Source: Saprospiraceae bacterium UBA7328
GTDB lineage: Bacteria; Bacteroidota; Bacteroidia; Chitinophagales; Saprospiraceae
NCBI GenBank assembly: GCA_002471345.1
Contig: DKPS01000055.1
Span: 1-27,624, forward strand
DNA length: 27,624 nucleotides
Direction: 5' to 3'
Part shown: one piece after another, positions 7,720-15,675 of the stretch
Position numbering within the stretch: the stretch's first letter is position 1
Layout of the letters: every line of letters begins with the position of its first letter
Translations under genes and position numbers: made by a program
Notes under the pieces: generated by a model
What the model was told of the DNA's origin: nothing
The model's database searches: none
What the model saw: the letters and a program-made list of their open reading frames with translations, nothing else

Positions 7720-9960
7720 CCAGTAATTTAATTTTAATACTAGACCTCTATTTTTAGGGCCCCAGTTTTCAGTGGTATAATTGTCAGAGTACACTAAGAA
7801 AATGTCTGACAATGGTTTGAACCTCCATTGAAGCCTACTATTTACGTTAAAGTTTTCAGCTTGTGTATTGTATTGTAAGAATGTAGTCCAAAATAGATTT
7901 CTTGTAAAGTTGATCTCAAATTTTGCTCCTAATAGAAATAACTCGCTTTCTCCATATTGCTCAGGAAAAGTCAATTTATTGTAAACTGCATTTACTCTAA
8001 AGTTACCCCATGGCTGCTGCCTATATCTAAGTTGTACTTGATATTCTTGTCTATTGCCATTATAAAAGCCTCCATTTTGATAACCCAATTCAAAACCGAA
8101 GGGTTTGCGTTGATCGGATTGATAATTCAACCTGAAGTAATTGTATTTATATACATCAGAAGGAAGAGGATCCTTGTCGGTAAATGCAAAAGGAAAAAGA
8201 AGCCCTTGTCTATCATGGCTTATTGATACTCTTAGATTGCTAGAATTAGTCCATCGCAGATTATATGAAATGGATGATCTATTGGTGATTAAGTCAAAAT
8301 TGTCTTGCGAATAGTCCAAAACATTTGTAATCCCAATAGATTGTGAATTGATAACTGACTGATCTTCAGGAAGAAATTGATAACTCAAAGAAGAAAAACC
8401 ATGATGGTATCCAATCTTTACTGTTGTGTCTCTTACAGCGTCATAGTGGTTAAATCTAGGATTGAATCCTACATCTGATCTATAGTTATCACCCATACCC
8501 GAGAAATTAGTATAAAAACTAACGTTTCTAGTATTATAGCCTAATAGGAAAGTGTAAAACAAATCATCACCACTTATGTCACTAGACCAAGATTTACTTC
8601 CACCTCCTGCGGTTCTGAATCTACTATTTTTAGAAAAGTATTGCATTTCGAACCCTGCCACTCTGTTATAATCTTTTGTTTCAAACTCAGAAGCTGTTGT
8701 TGCTTGACGATTATGTGCGTATCCTTTGATAATTGACCTCCCTAGTACTTGTTGGTGTGCAGCTAATGATGTATAATTTTGAGCTTGAAATTCGTCAGTA
8801 ACTTTTGTCTGAAGATTCATTAGACCTAGCCTTAAATCCTTGTTAGCATTCCCTGATAGTCTAGCACCATATGCAATGGGTATAGCACCTCCACTTGCAT
8901 CAAGTCCAATTCTCCTTGAAAAAAAAGGCCTGATTGGAGGTATTCCAAAATCACTGAAAAGGTCGCTATTCTCTAGAAAAAACAATCGTCTTTCTGGAAA
9001 CCTCAGATTTACTGTTGTCAAATTAGTTACTTGCTCATCTACGTCTACCTGTGAAAAGTCAGGATTAATTGTAAGGTCCAGATTTATAGTAGAGGTGAGA
9101 GCTACTTTCGCATCTGCGCCTACTCTTAAATTTTGATCAGATGGCTCATTGTCTCCAGAAGAATTAGTTGTCGATGCTAATACATAGGGGACAACGGAGA
9201 TGTTGCTTTTTGACTTTTTCGGAGGAGATTCCCATTTCAAAGTGCCGGTATGACCTAAGTCAATAACCATGAATTCGATACTCATCCGAGTCCAACTGTG
9301 CCATTCGTTATTTTCCGTAATTCCTCTCCAAAAATTGATTCCCCATTCTTCCTTTTCTCCATATCTCAGTGATTTAAAAGGAATGGCCATTTCTACGGTC
9401 CAATAATCGTCAAATACCTGAGCCTCAGAAACCCAAGACTGATCCCATGCACCATTAATATTGACACTTCCCACTCCATTCCGCCTTGCCATTCCACCAG
9501 AAATAAGTGATTCTAATTGAACTCCTGCCGTGTTAGTCGCAAAAATAAATCCATTGGTACGTTCATTAACCGGGTCTATGACCGCTCCAAATACATCGCC
9601 ATCCCAAAACTCTCTGGTATCCCTTTTAAGAGAAGGCATAACAAAGGATTTTCCACCTTTGCAGACTGCAGCGATATAGAGATTGTCATCATCATAAGCT
9701 AATTTGACTTTGGTTCCATATTCTTCATCTGCGATTCTGCCATCATCAGGTGAAGAAAGCCAAAATCCAGAAACCTCTTCTGTCTCAGCCCAGATGGATT
9801 CATCAATTTGTCCATCTACAGTAATAGGAGAAGTAGTATACTTTGCATGGATTACAAATTCATCTTCTATATTTTTAGTTGGTAGTTTATCAGCTTTGAC
9901 TGATAAGAATGCTAGCAAAACAAAAATTACTGTAAGTGACTGATTAAAAATGTGGTACAT
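7708..9960 (-). CDS. DUF5916 outer-membrane barrel protein with N-terminal CBM9-like domain
   Basis: A 750-residue exported protein. After a signal peptide (SLTVIFVLLAFLSVKA) comes a carbohydrate-binding family-9-like beta-sandwich (about residues 45-230), marked by ITVDGQIDESIWAETEEVSG and KLAYDDDNLYIAAVC. The DUF5916 hallmark follows: LTINPDFSQVDVDEQ and NLRFPERRLFFLENSDLF. The remainder is alternating aromatic beta strands ending ...LKLNYWLNL, as expected for an outer-membrane beta barrel with a C-terminal insertion signal. DUF5916 proteins are common in Bacteroidota. Their job is not established, although the CBM9-like domain hints at glycan or ligand binding at the surface. It appears monocistronic (128-bp gap to hscA, over 100 bp to the upstream GNAT gene). 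Confidence 0.88.
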   Translation of the reverse strand: MYHIFNQSLTVIFVLLAFLSVKADKLPTKNIEDEFVIHAKYTTSPITVDGQIDESIWAETEEVSGFWLSSPDDGRIADEEYGTKVKLAYDDDNLYIAAVCKGGKSFVMPSLKRDTREFWDGDVFGAVIDPVNERTNGFIFATNTAGVQLESLISGGMARRNGVGSVNINGAWDQSWVSEAQVFDDYWTVEMAIPFKSLRYGEKEEWGINFWRGITENNEWHSWTRMSIEFMVIDLGHTGTLKWESPPKKSKSNISVVPYVLASTTNSSGDNEPSDQNLRVGADAKVALTSTINLDLTINPDFSQVDVDEQVTNLTTVNLRFPERRLFFLENSDLFSDFGIPPIRPFFSRRIGLDASGGAIPIAYGARLSGNANKDLRLGLMNLQTKVTDEFQAQNYTSLAAHQQVLGRSIIKGYAHNRQATTASEFETKDYNRVAGFEMQYFSKNSRFRTAGGGSKSWSSDISGDDLFYTFLLGYNTRNVSFYTNFSGMGDNYRSDVGFNPRFNHYDAVRDTTVKIGYHHGFSSLSYQFLPEDQSVINSQSIGITNVLDYSQDNFDLITNRSSISYNLRWTNSSNLRVSISHDRQGLLFPFAFTDKDPLPSDVYKYNYFRLNYQSDQRKPFGFELGYQNGGFYNGNRQEYQVQLRYRQQPWGNFRVNAVYNKLTFPEQYGESELFLLGAKFEINFTRNLFWTTFLQYNTQAENFNVNSRLQWRFKPLSDIFLVYSDNYTTENWGPKNRGLVLKLNYWLNL

Positions 9961-10085
9961 ATTTAAAAAAAATAAAATGTATTATTTATTCAATAAAGAA
10001 TAAGGGTGTTCAGGCTTGCTAAAACGCAACAAAGGAAAGAATAGTTGAGATGTTTAATTGATTTAAGGGAAAACTCAGAATTCAC

Positions 10086-10520
10086 TCAGATTTGGTCGTT
10101 TACCATTTCCATTATCCAATTGCTTTTTATTGTATTTCTGAATCCAAACTTTGAATACAATCCATGAGCATCTTTGGTTAGTAACATCCATCTATTTATA
10201 TCTGAAAGTCTAGGATGTTCTAAAATATATTGAATGAGTTTTTTACTCAACCCTTGGCCTCTATTCTGTTCATCCACAAATACATCAGAAAGATAGGCGA
10301 AGGTAGAATGATCAGTAATTACTCTGGCAAATCCTACTTGTTTTGTACTCTTGTCAAAAATGGAAAAGCACATGGCACATTCAATAGATTTTACAACTAC
10401 TTCTTTTGAACGACCCATTGACCAGAAAGCTTTAGTACTCAGATACTCATGGACATAATCTATATCTATGTTAGATTTGTCAGTTGAGATAATATAATCC
10501 GTTTCTGTATCTTTTATCAT
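10086..10520 (-). CDS. GNAT-family N-acetyltransferase
   Basis: A 144-residue acetyltransferase that uses acetyl-CoA. The conserved motif A is visible as YLSDVFVDEQNRGQGLSKKL, whose RGQGL turn binds the pyrophosphate of CoA, followed by a GLYSKFGF motif B. An upstream in-frame TTG at 10532 would add four residues; I prefer the ATG at 10520 because the residues gained are not part of the fold. The acceptor substrate cannot be predicted. It lies about 70 bp downstream of the helicase gene on the same strand. Confidence 0.85.
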   Translation of the reverse strand: MIKDTETDYIISTDKSNIDIDYVHEYLSTKAFWSMGRSKEVVVKSIECAMCFSIFDKSTKQVGFARVITDHSTFAYLSDVFVDEQNRGQGLSKKLIQYILEHPRLSDINRWMLLTKDAHGLYSKFGFRNTIKSNWIMEMVNDQI

Positions 10521-10589
10521 ATAAACTGCCAATAGAAGTGAATTCTAGACCTTCTTATCTTAACTGTAACCAAGGTAATTTATCAGGTT

Positions 10590-11843
10590 CTACTTCTTAC
10601 GTTTCTTCCTTTTTTTCTTTTTCCACTTTTCTTCCTCTTCTTTATCTTCTTTGATCAAAGCCATATAGTCATGAGTTCGATCTAGCCCTATATTTAGAAT
10701 ATCCTTTACATCTATTTTATCCAGTTTTATTTCAGCTATTTCCGCATCAAGAAAGCTCTGAATTTCTACCAAGATATCTTTCTCCGTTTCTGCACAAAAG
10801 GAATAAGCATGTCCTCTTCTTTTGGCCCTTCCAGTTCTGCCAATTCTGTGAACGTAATTTTCAGGATCTACAGGAAGATCATAATTTATTACTATTGAGA
10901 TATCTGGAATATCTATACCTCTAGCAGTGACATCAGTGGCTATAAGAAGATTGGTTTTACCATTTCTAAATTCATTGAGCACTTGAGTACGTTCATTTTG
11001 ATCTTTATCACCATGAATAGTCAAAGAATGAATATTTACTCTTTCCATTGCCTTTGATACCCGTTCTGCTCGAACTTTTGTTCTTACGAATGCAAGAATT
11101 TTAGTTTCAGGGTTTTCTAACACAACTTTTTCTAAATAGAATCTTTTATGATCCATATCTACGTATAACACTGAGTGGTCCACATTTTTAGATACAGGAT
11201 CTTTAGGAGAAATTTGAATTCTAATAGCATTTTGCCTTACTATCTTATAGGCTATCTTTTTTATTTTATCAGTAAGAGTAGCCGAAAAGAAAAGAGTTTG
11301 TCTTCTTTTAGGAAGCTTAAATATGATGTCTTTGATGTCTTTTATAAATCCTAGATCGAGCATATAATCAGCTTCATCTAGAATCAATATTTCAATATGG
11401 GAAGTTCTAAGATGTCCTTGACTGATGAGATCAAACATTCTCCCAGGAGTGGTAATTACTATATCTACTCCATTGTTGAGTTGTTCTATCTGAGGATCTT
11501 GATCTACTCCTCCTAAAAGAGCCACTGATTTGATAGAAGTGAACTTAGATATATCTTCGAAGACTCCATTTATTTGTTCTGCAAGTTCATGAGTAGGAAC
11601 CATGACAAGTGCATATACACCTGATGACCTTCTGCCTGTAGATTTTGCTCTTAATATGATATCTACCACAGGTATTGCAAATGCTGCAGTCTTTCCTGTT
11701 CCTGTTTGGGCAATAGCAAATAAATCTTCACCCCTGAGGATATTTGGAATAGATTTGAATTGGATATCGGTAGGTCGTTTAAATCCCAATTCGGAAAGAC
11801 CACGCTTTACTTTAGGATCAAATTGGTAATCTTGAAATTTCAT
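10590..11843 (-). CDS. DEAD-box ATP-dependent RNA helicase (RhlE-like)
   Basis: A 417-residue RNA helicase. The motifs come in order: Q motif GFKRPTDIQ (20-28), Walker A AQTGTGKT (45-52), DEAD (156-159), SAT (187-189) and motif VI HRIGRTGR (332-339). A lysine/arginine-rich tail (ending KKKKRKKRKK) probably binds RNA non-specifically, as in RhlE-type enzymes acting on ribosome assembly or RNA decay. One oddity is motif Ia, which reads PTHELA instead of the near-universal PTRELA; this Arg normally contacts the RNA backbone. It sits between the trmN6-like gene and a GNAT gene on the same strand, with gaps of about 50-70 bp. Confidence 0.93.
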   Translation of the reverse strand: MKFQDYQFDPKVKRGLSELGFKRPTDIQFKSIPNILRGEDLFAIAQTGTGKTAAFAIPVVDIILRAKSTGRRSSGVYALVMVPTHELAEQINGVFEDISKFTSIKSVALLGGVDQDPQIEQLNNGVDIVITTPGRMFDLISQGHLRTSHIEILILDEADYMLDLGFIKDIKDIIFKLPKRRQTLFFSATLTDKIKKIAYKIVRQNAIRIQISPKDPVSKNVDHSVLYVDMDHKRFYLEKVVLENPETKILAFVRTKVRAERVSKAMERVNIHSLTIHGDKDQNERTQVLNEFRNGKTNLLIATDVTARGIDIPDISIVINYDLPVDPENYVHRIGRTGRAKRRGHAYSFCAETEKDILVEIQSFLDAEIAEIKLDKIDVKDILNIGLDRTHDYMALIKEDKEEEEKWKKKKRKKRKK

Positions 11844-11891
11844 TGCAAGTGCAAGTTAATGTGATTTGTAAATAGAACTCTGAAAGAACAA

Positions 11892-12614
11892 TTACATCTT
11901 TAGATAAAAGTCTTTTGTTAGTTCGATGAAATCATTAGTATAGTCTTTGCTATCACTTTTGTAAATAATCAATTCATCTTCCTTTAGGCCTTTTGATTGG
12001 ACTTTAGAAAATTGTAATAGTAATCGCTCTACATTACCTTTTATTCTTGATTTTACTTCTGTTTTACGTTCACAATTGAGGCCATATGTTTCAGCTAATT
12101 CTATAAATCTCAGCCCTTCTATTAACGGAAGAATTAAACTAAATTTTCCATTTGTTGAAATCAATGTTCTAACTGATTTTAATAAATCCTGATGAGATAA
12201 TTTAATAGTGTGCCTTACATTATTCTTGTCTTGATTCGTGGACAAAGTACCTCCTGAAAAGAAAGGCGGATTACAAACAATATGATCAAATTGACTTGTA
12301 CCTTGGTGAGCAAAGTCTTGTATGGTGCCTTTATAGAGATCTAATCTGTCATGCCACATCGATGTATCAAAATTCATCTTTGCTTGATGACTTGACTCTT
12401 GATCTACTTCGACTGCCATTATCATTGTATTCTTAGTCCTTTGGGTTATCATAAGCGCAACCAGCCCTGTTCCTGTTCCTATATCCAATACTTTTTTTGC
12501 ACCTTGAACATCACACCATGCACCAAGCAGGATTCCATCAGTGCCTACTTTCATAAGGCAGTGAGATTGATCTATTTCAAATTTTTTAAACTTAAATATT
12601 GGGTCTTTACTCAC
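11892..12614 (-). CDS. trmN6: tRNA1(Val) (adenine-37-N6)-methyltransferase-like protein
   Basis: A 240-residue SAM-dependent methyltransferase of the YfiC/TrmN6 family, which methylates N6 of A37 in a tRNA anticodon loop. The SAM-binding motif I is LDIGTGTG (43-50), and the amino-methyltransferase catalytic motif is NPPF (115-118). The N-terminus FKFKKFEIDQSHCLMKVGTD is characteristic of the family. The start codon is GTG at 12614; the codon directly before it is an in-frame TAA, and the first ATG in frame would remove 20 conserved residues, so GTG is well supported. A related ribosomal or protein N-methyltransferase remains possible. Confidence 0.85.
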   Translation of the reverse strand: MSKDPIFKFKKFEIDQSHCLMKVGTDGILLGAWCDVQGAKKVLDIGTGTGLVALMITQRTKNTMIMAVEVDQESSHQAKMNFDTSMWHDRLDLYKGTIQDFAHQGTSQFDHIVCNPPFFSGGTLSTNQDKNNVRHTIKLSHQDLLKSVRTLISTNGKFSLILPLIEGLRFIELAETYGLNCERKTEVKSRIKGNVERLLLQFSKVQSKGLKEDELIIYKSDSKDYTNDFIELTKDFYLKM

Positions 12615-12835
12615 TTAATTCTTTTGATAGCTATTATTATGAATGGTTTGTTGTTATGATATTCTATGTAAGACTTTTTGATATTGAAATACCTTTGTTA
12701 CTTCTTCTATGAATTCTCAAATAAAAGTATAGAGAATGAAAACTACAGATGTAATTAAAATGCATTGATCATGGAATTAAAAAAAACCTAAAAATAATGG
12801 AAAGAGTGCCAAATAAAATAGGCGATAAAGGCCAA

Positions 12836-12916
12836 TTTCATTTGAAGCTTCCTCTAGATTGCCTTCTTTTCTATCTGCTTATTGAGGGATGAAAATTTCA
12901 TTGGATTCAAATGAAA
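12836..12916. repeat. 11-bp inverted repeat enclosing a second palindrome
   Basis: TTTCATTTGAA (12836-12846) has its perfect reverse complement TTCAAATGAAA at 12906-12916, 59 nt away. Just inside the right arm lies another palindrome, ATGAAA-A-TTTCAT (12889-12901). These could form alternative hairpins in RNA or act as binding sites. Confidence 0.4.
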
Positions 12917-13106
12917 ACAATTTGGTGCGTTTCAAAGCAATCTTGACCAAAGAAGAGAAAATTCTAAAATGTAATTGAAGTTGAAAGATTAAGAATAATT
13001 TTCTTGTTTAATCCGTGATGGAAATTAGTGAAGCCAAAAAGCCCAGTAACTAATACAATCGTATACAAAAGGCAAAAATTGTCTGACGATATTACATTAT
13101 ACAATG

Positions 13107-13120
13107 TACTTTTGAAAGTA
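13107..13120 (+). promoter_or_regulatory. Candidate pssA -7 box embedded in a palindrome
   Basis: TACTTTTG (13107-13114) matches TAnnTTTG exactly and is also the left part of the palindrome TACTTT-TG-AAAGTA. The nearest upstream TTG (13079-13081) is 25 nt away, longer than the usual 19-21, so promoter strength is uncertain. Transcription would start near 13120 and place the ATAGA repeat in the 5' leader of pssA. Confidence 0.4.
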
Positions 13121-13130
13121 GTAATGGCTA

Positions 13131-13160
13131 ATAGAATAGAATAGAATAGAATAGAATAGA
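13131..13160. repeat. Pentanucleotide microsatellite, (ATAGA)x6
   Basis: Six perfect, uninterrupted copies of ATAGA occupy 30 bp and end 51 bp before the pssA start codon. Repeats of this kind change copy number by slipped-strand mispairing. Because it lies outside a coding frame, a change would alter spacing in the leader or promoter of pssA. Confidence 0.9.
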
Positions 13161-13211
13161 AAAGGTAAATAACAGCGAAGCCAGAAAAATTAGAGACGTC
13201 ATCCGGAAAAT

Positions 13212-13862
13212 ATGAGTTACAATAAAAGTATAATTCCAAATTCGATTACACTTACAAATGCAGCCTGTGGAACAACAGCAATTCTCTTAAGTGATTTGGA
13301 TAAAGGTATCATCTTGGTTGCCATCGCTATGATATTAGACGTTTTAGATGGATTTTTGGCAAAGAAGATTGATGCATTAAGTGATTTGGGAAAAGAGTTG
13401 GATAGTTTAGCTGACGCTATCAGTTTTGGCATTGCACCGGCATTTCTATTTTATCAATATTTTCATAATCAACTCGCTCTTATAATTGCTATTATATACA
13501 CTATCAACGCCATTTTTAGACTTGCAAAATATAATATAACTCCACCGAGCTCTACTTTTAATGGTCTTCCTTCTCCCGCGGCTGCAGGAGTTGTTTTATC
13601 TCTTCTCCTAATTGATAAACAAATCCACGCTGAATTTCCTACGATCTTTCTGATCATATTTCCAGCGGTATTAATGAACATGAATATTTCTTTCTTCAGC
13701 TTAAAAGACATCAAGAATAATATAAAACTTGTAGCTCTAATCGCCATGTTCACCATAGGTGCTGGAGTTATTAATATTATCTATGCACCACTCATGCTCT
13801 TTTCTTCCTACATCTTAATTTCTATAGTGAAAGGTATAAATATGGATGATGATGAACTTTGA
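13212..13862 (+). CDS. pssA: CDP-diacylglycerol-serine O-phosphatidyltransferase
   Basis: A 216-residue integral membrane enzyme that makes phosphatidylserine, the precursor of phosphatidylethanolamine, from CDP-diacylglycerol and serine. The CDP-alcohol phosphotransferase signature D-x2-DG-x2-A-x9-G-x3-D-x3-D is complete: Asp43, Asp46-Gly47, Ala50, Gly60, Asp64 and Asp68, with LDSLADAISFG typical of PssA. The Arg that normally follows the Ala (DGxxAR) is Lys51 here, a conservative change. Several hydrophobic stretches (such as FPTIFLIIFPAVLM) account for the membrane segments. The start is ATG at 13212. No phosphatidylserine decarboxylase gene lies next to it. Another CDP-alcohol transferase is the main alternative, but the LDSLAD-SFG motif favours PssA. 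Confidence 0.9.
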   Translation: MSYNKSIIPNSITLTNAACGTTAILLSDLDKGIILVAIAMILDVLDGFLAKKIDALSDLGKELDSLADAISFGIAPAFLFYQYFHNQLALIIAIIYTINAIFRLAKYNITPPSSTFNGLPSPAAAGVVLSLLLIDKQIHAEFPTIFLIIFPAVLMNMNISFFSLKDIKNNIKLVALIAMFTIGAGVINIIYAPLMLFSSYILISIVKGINMDDDEL

Positions 13863-13876
13863 GGTGCAACTCATCG

Positions 13877-13908
13877 TTGGAAGGTTAGAATTTAACAGAT
13901 TACATTTG
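13877..13908 (+). promoter_or_regulatory. Bacteroidota-type promoter for the ferredoxin gene
   Basis: TTG (13877-13879), a 21-nt spacer, then TACATTTG (13901-13908) match the consensus. The ferredoxin ATG at 13932 is 23 nt beyond the -7 box, leaving a short leader. The ferredoxin therefore has its own promoter rather than relying on read-through from pssA. Confidence 0.7.
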
Positions 13909-13931
13909 CAACTGAAAAATATATACTATAA

Positions 13932-14279
13932 ATGGCAATAATTATTACGGATGAATGCATTAACTGTGGAGCCTGTGAACCAGAATGTCCTAACAATGCC
14001 ATCTATGAAGGAGCGGTAGAATGGAAAGTTTCAGAAGGTACTACTGTGACTGGTGATTATACTCTAGAAACAGGTGCTGTAGTGGATGCTGATGCAGCAC
14101 AAGCACCAGTAGATGATGATATTTACTTTATTGTGCCAGATAAATGTACAGAGTGTATTGGGTTTCATGAAGAGCCACAATGTGCGGCAGTTTGTCCAGT
14201 AGATTGTTGCGTCCCTGATGAGGATAGGGAAGAATCAGATGAGGTGTTATTGGAAAGAAAAGAGAGATTGCACCTCTAA
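13932..14279 (+). CDS. Dicluster 4Fe-4S ferredoxin
   Basis: A 115-residue acidic electron carrier with two [4Fe-4S] clusters. The first motif is C-x2-C-x2-C-x3-CP (Cys9, 12, 15, 19). The second is C-x2-C-x8-C-x3-CP (Cys72, 75, 84, 88), whose long x8 spacing is typical of the Allochromatium-type low-potential ferredoxins. Two extra cysteines follow (Cys92, 93). Between the motifs lies an acidic insert of roughly 50 residues ([20 protein letters not shown]), longer than in classical clostridial ferredoxins; similar forms are, to my recollection, common in Bacteroidota. The redox partner is unknown. It could in principle serve the Rieske oxygenase nearby, but nothing in the layout shows this. 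Confidence 0.92.
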   Translation: MAIIITDECINCGACEPECPNNAIYEGAVEWKVSEGTTVTGDYTLETGAVVDADAAQAPVDDDIYFIVPDKCTECIGFHEEPQCAAVCPVDCCVPDEDREESDEVLLERKERLHL

Positions 14280-14860
14280 GTGTATTTTATCACTTGCAAG
14301 GCGCATACTCCTTCTCATGATGACTTGTAATTGGGATAAGTCAAAATTTAGACACCCAACCAACCGTCATACTCGTCGTCTGCCACTAGTAGACATCTTC
14401 TTCTTCTTTGAAGCTTGAAGAGATCTCGGACAAACATCCAAACTGTTCTAAAAAATTTCATGGGACAAAAAATTTAATTTGCTATACTTATAGTTAAGAC
14501 GCTCTAAACCTCTTAATAGTTGCTTCTTATAAAGAAAAAAATTAAAAAAATTCAACTCTTAACTAAGAAAATATCGGGGAAACCCCAATTACATTCAAAA
14601 GTAAGCACATATTACTAAATACACAAATGTGTTACTCATTGATTAGCAAAAACTTATCCATTTTCATATAAATCACTATTTTAATATGAAAAAATGATCT
14701 TTTTTTTGATTTTTTTTCATTAATTATTAAAAATCATTTAAAAATGAATATAACATGAATCAACCAAATTAAATTCTAGAGGTGTTGTGTGTGCTTAGTG
14801 TAGGGTGTTAATTATTTAACTGAGAGTTTAATTTTAACATTTAAAGGCTTTGGCAGGATT
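14280..14860. other. 581-bp AT-rich gap between convergent genes
   Basis: No gene is visible. Structures seen are a short hairpin right after the ferredoxin stop (AAGTG 14278-14282 / CACTT 14291-14295, no T-run), a GGGG-AAA-CCCC hairpin at about 14575-14586, an imperfect stem GTAAGCACAT (14601-14610) / ATGTGTTAC (14627-14635), and ATGAAAAAA (14686-14694) facing TTTTTTCAT (14712-14720). Some of these may end transcription from either side, but none is a textbook terminator. Confidence 0.5.
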
Positions 14861-15643
14861 CTATTGAGCAGCTTGGATTTTCAATTTATTGGCCTCCTCT
14901 TGTCCTAAATATCGATCTATAAGAAAATGGGCTAAATAGATAACAGGAGTCAAAATAATTGCCATTCCAAATTTGTAAATGTAGTTAACTACTCCTATAG
15001 CAATAACTCTCACCAAATCCCAATCGGCCCCAATATAAAATGCTATGAAGAGTACTACAAAGCTATCAATAAACTGACTCACCAATGTTGAACCAGTAGC
15101 TCTTAACCATACCTTTTTCTCACCAGTGGCCTTCTTTATTCTGTGAAAAGTGAATACATCGACTATTTGTCCTACTAAGAATGCTACCATACTTCCAACT
15201 ATAATCCAAAGACCTTGGCCAAAAATTTTCTTGAATGCCAAATTCATATTGGTAATGGAAAGAGCTGGATCATCATTAGTTCCGCTGATATTTGACCACC
15301 AATCATTCGGTGAAAGGGATATGGATATAAATACCATGACGAAGGCATATGAAATGAGTCCTACCGTGAGATATGATAAAACTTTTACTCCTTTTTGTCC
15401 GTAATATTCATTGATGATATCTGTCATCACGAATACTACAGGCCATAATACAACTCCTGCCGTAAGATTGAACCCAAGACCATCTACTCCTAGAATTGTC
15501 CAATTAAATGGAGTAAAGCCAAAAGTTTCTTCTAGCGAAAAAATCTTTACACCAATGAACTCAGCCACTAATGCATTTGCAATAAAGAATCCTCCTAATA
15601 TGAGGAATAGCCTGGTTTTTTTATCGTTCAGTATAGTGGACAT
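14861..15643 (-). CDS. yhhQ: Queuosine precursor transporter, YhhQ family
   Basis: A 260-residue inner-membrane protein of the YhhQ/DUF165 family, which takes up queuosine precursors (such as preQ0/preQ1) used to modify the tRNA wobble base. Six or so hydrophobic segments are visible. The family core is seen as VFVMTDIINEYYGQKGVKVL, in the first half, and STLVSQFIDSFVVLFIAFY, in the second, both with conserved polar residues inside membrane segments. It lies 32 bp after the Rieske oxygenase gene on the same strand and may be the last gene of that operon, though its function has no obvious link to amine breakdown. Confidence 0.88.
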   Translation of the reverse strand: MSTILNDKKTRLFLILGGFFIANALVAEFIGVKIFSLEETFGFTPFNWTILGVDGLGFNLTAGVVLWPVVFVMTDIINEYYGQKGVKVLSYLTVGLISYAFVMVFISISLSPNDWWSNISGTNDDPALSITNMNLAFKKIFGQGLWIIVGSMVAFLVGQIVDVFTFHRIKKATGEKKVWLRATGSTLVSQFIDSFVVLFIAFYIGADWDLVRVIAIGVVNYIYKFGMAIILTPVIYLAHFLIDRYLGQEEANKLKIQAAQ

Positions 15644-15675
15644 GTAGTATAATTATCTTAGTTTTTATAAATGAC

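Larger units (their letters stand above)
12615..13211. other. 597-bp gene-free region between divergent genes
   Basis: No convincing coding frame on either strand; the longest frames are low-complexity or shadow-like. It holds a TAnnTTTG match without a partner (12690-12697), a nested set of TTTCAT/ATGAAA inverted repeats (12836-12916), a palindromic -7-like box (13107-13120) and a pentanucleotide microsatellite (13131-13160). It contains the upstream regions of both trmN6 (minus) and pssA (plus). Confidence 0.6.

Noticed and set aside
10518..10532. TTG start for the GNAT protein
   Set aside because: An ATG four codons later gives a complete fold; the TTG adds nothing recognisable.
12690..12697. 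TACCTTTG as a promoter on the plus strand
   Set aside because: No TTG at 19-21 nt upstream and no gene within reach, so it is not listed as a promoter; it is kept only as a note for a possible small RNA.
12797..12892. 31-residue plus-strand frame in the gene-free region (MERVPNKIGDKG...)
   Set aside because: Too short to support, with no promoter spacing or family resemblance; an open frame of this length is expected by chance.
12964..13239. 91-codon minus-strand frame containing FYSILFYSILLA
   Set aside because: Its hydrophobic run is only the translation of the ATAGA microsatellite, it overlaps the pssA start region, and it has no recognisable domain.
14218..14418. 66-codon plus-strand frame overlapping the ferredoxin 3' end
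   Set aside because: It starts inside the ferredoxin gene in another frame and has a random-looking composition.
14686..14720. ATGAAAAAA ... TTTTTTCAT as a terminator
   Set aside because: Only A-T pairs apart from one G-C, with a long loop; too weak to call a terminator.
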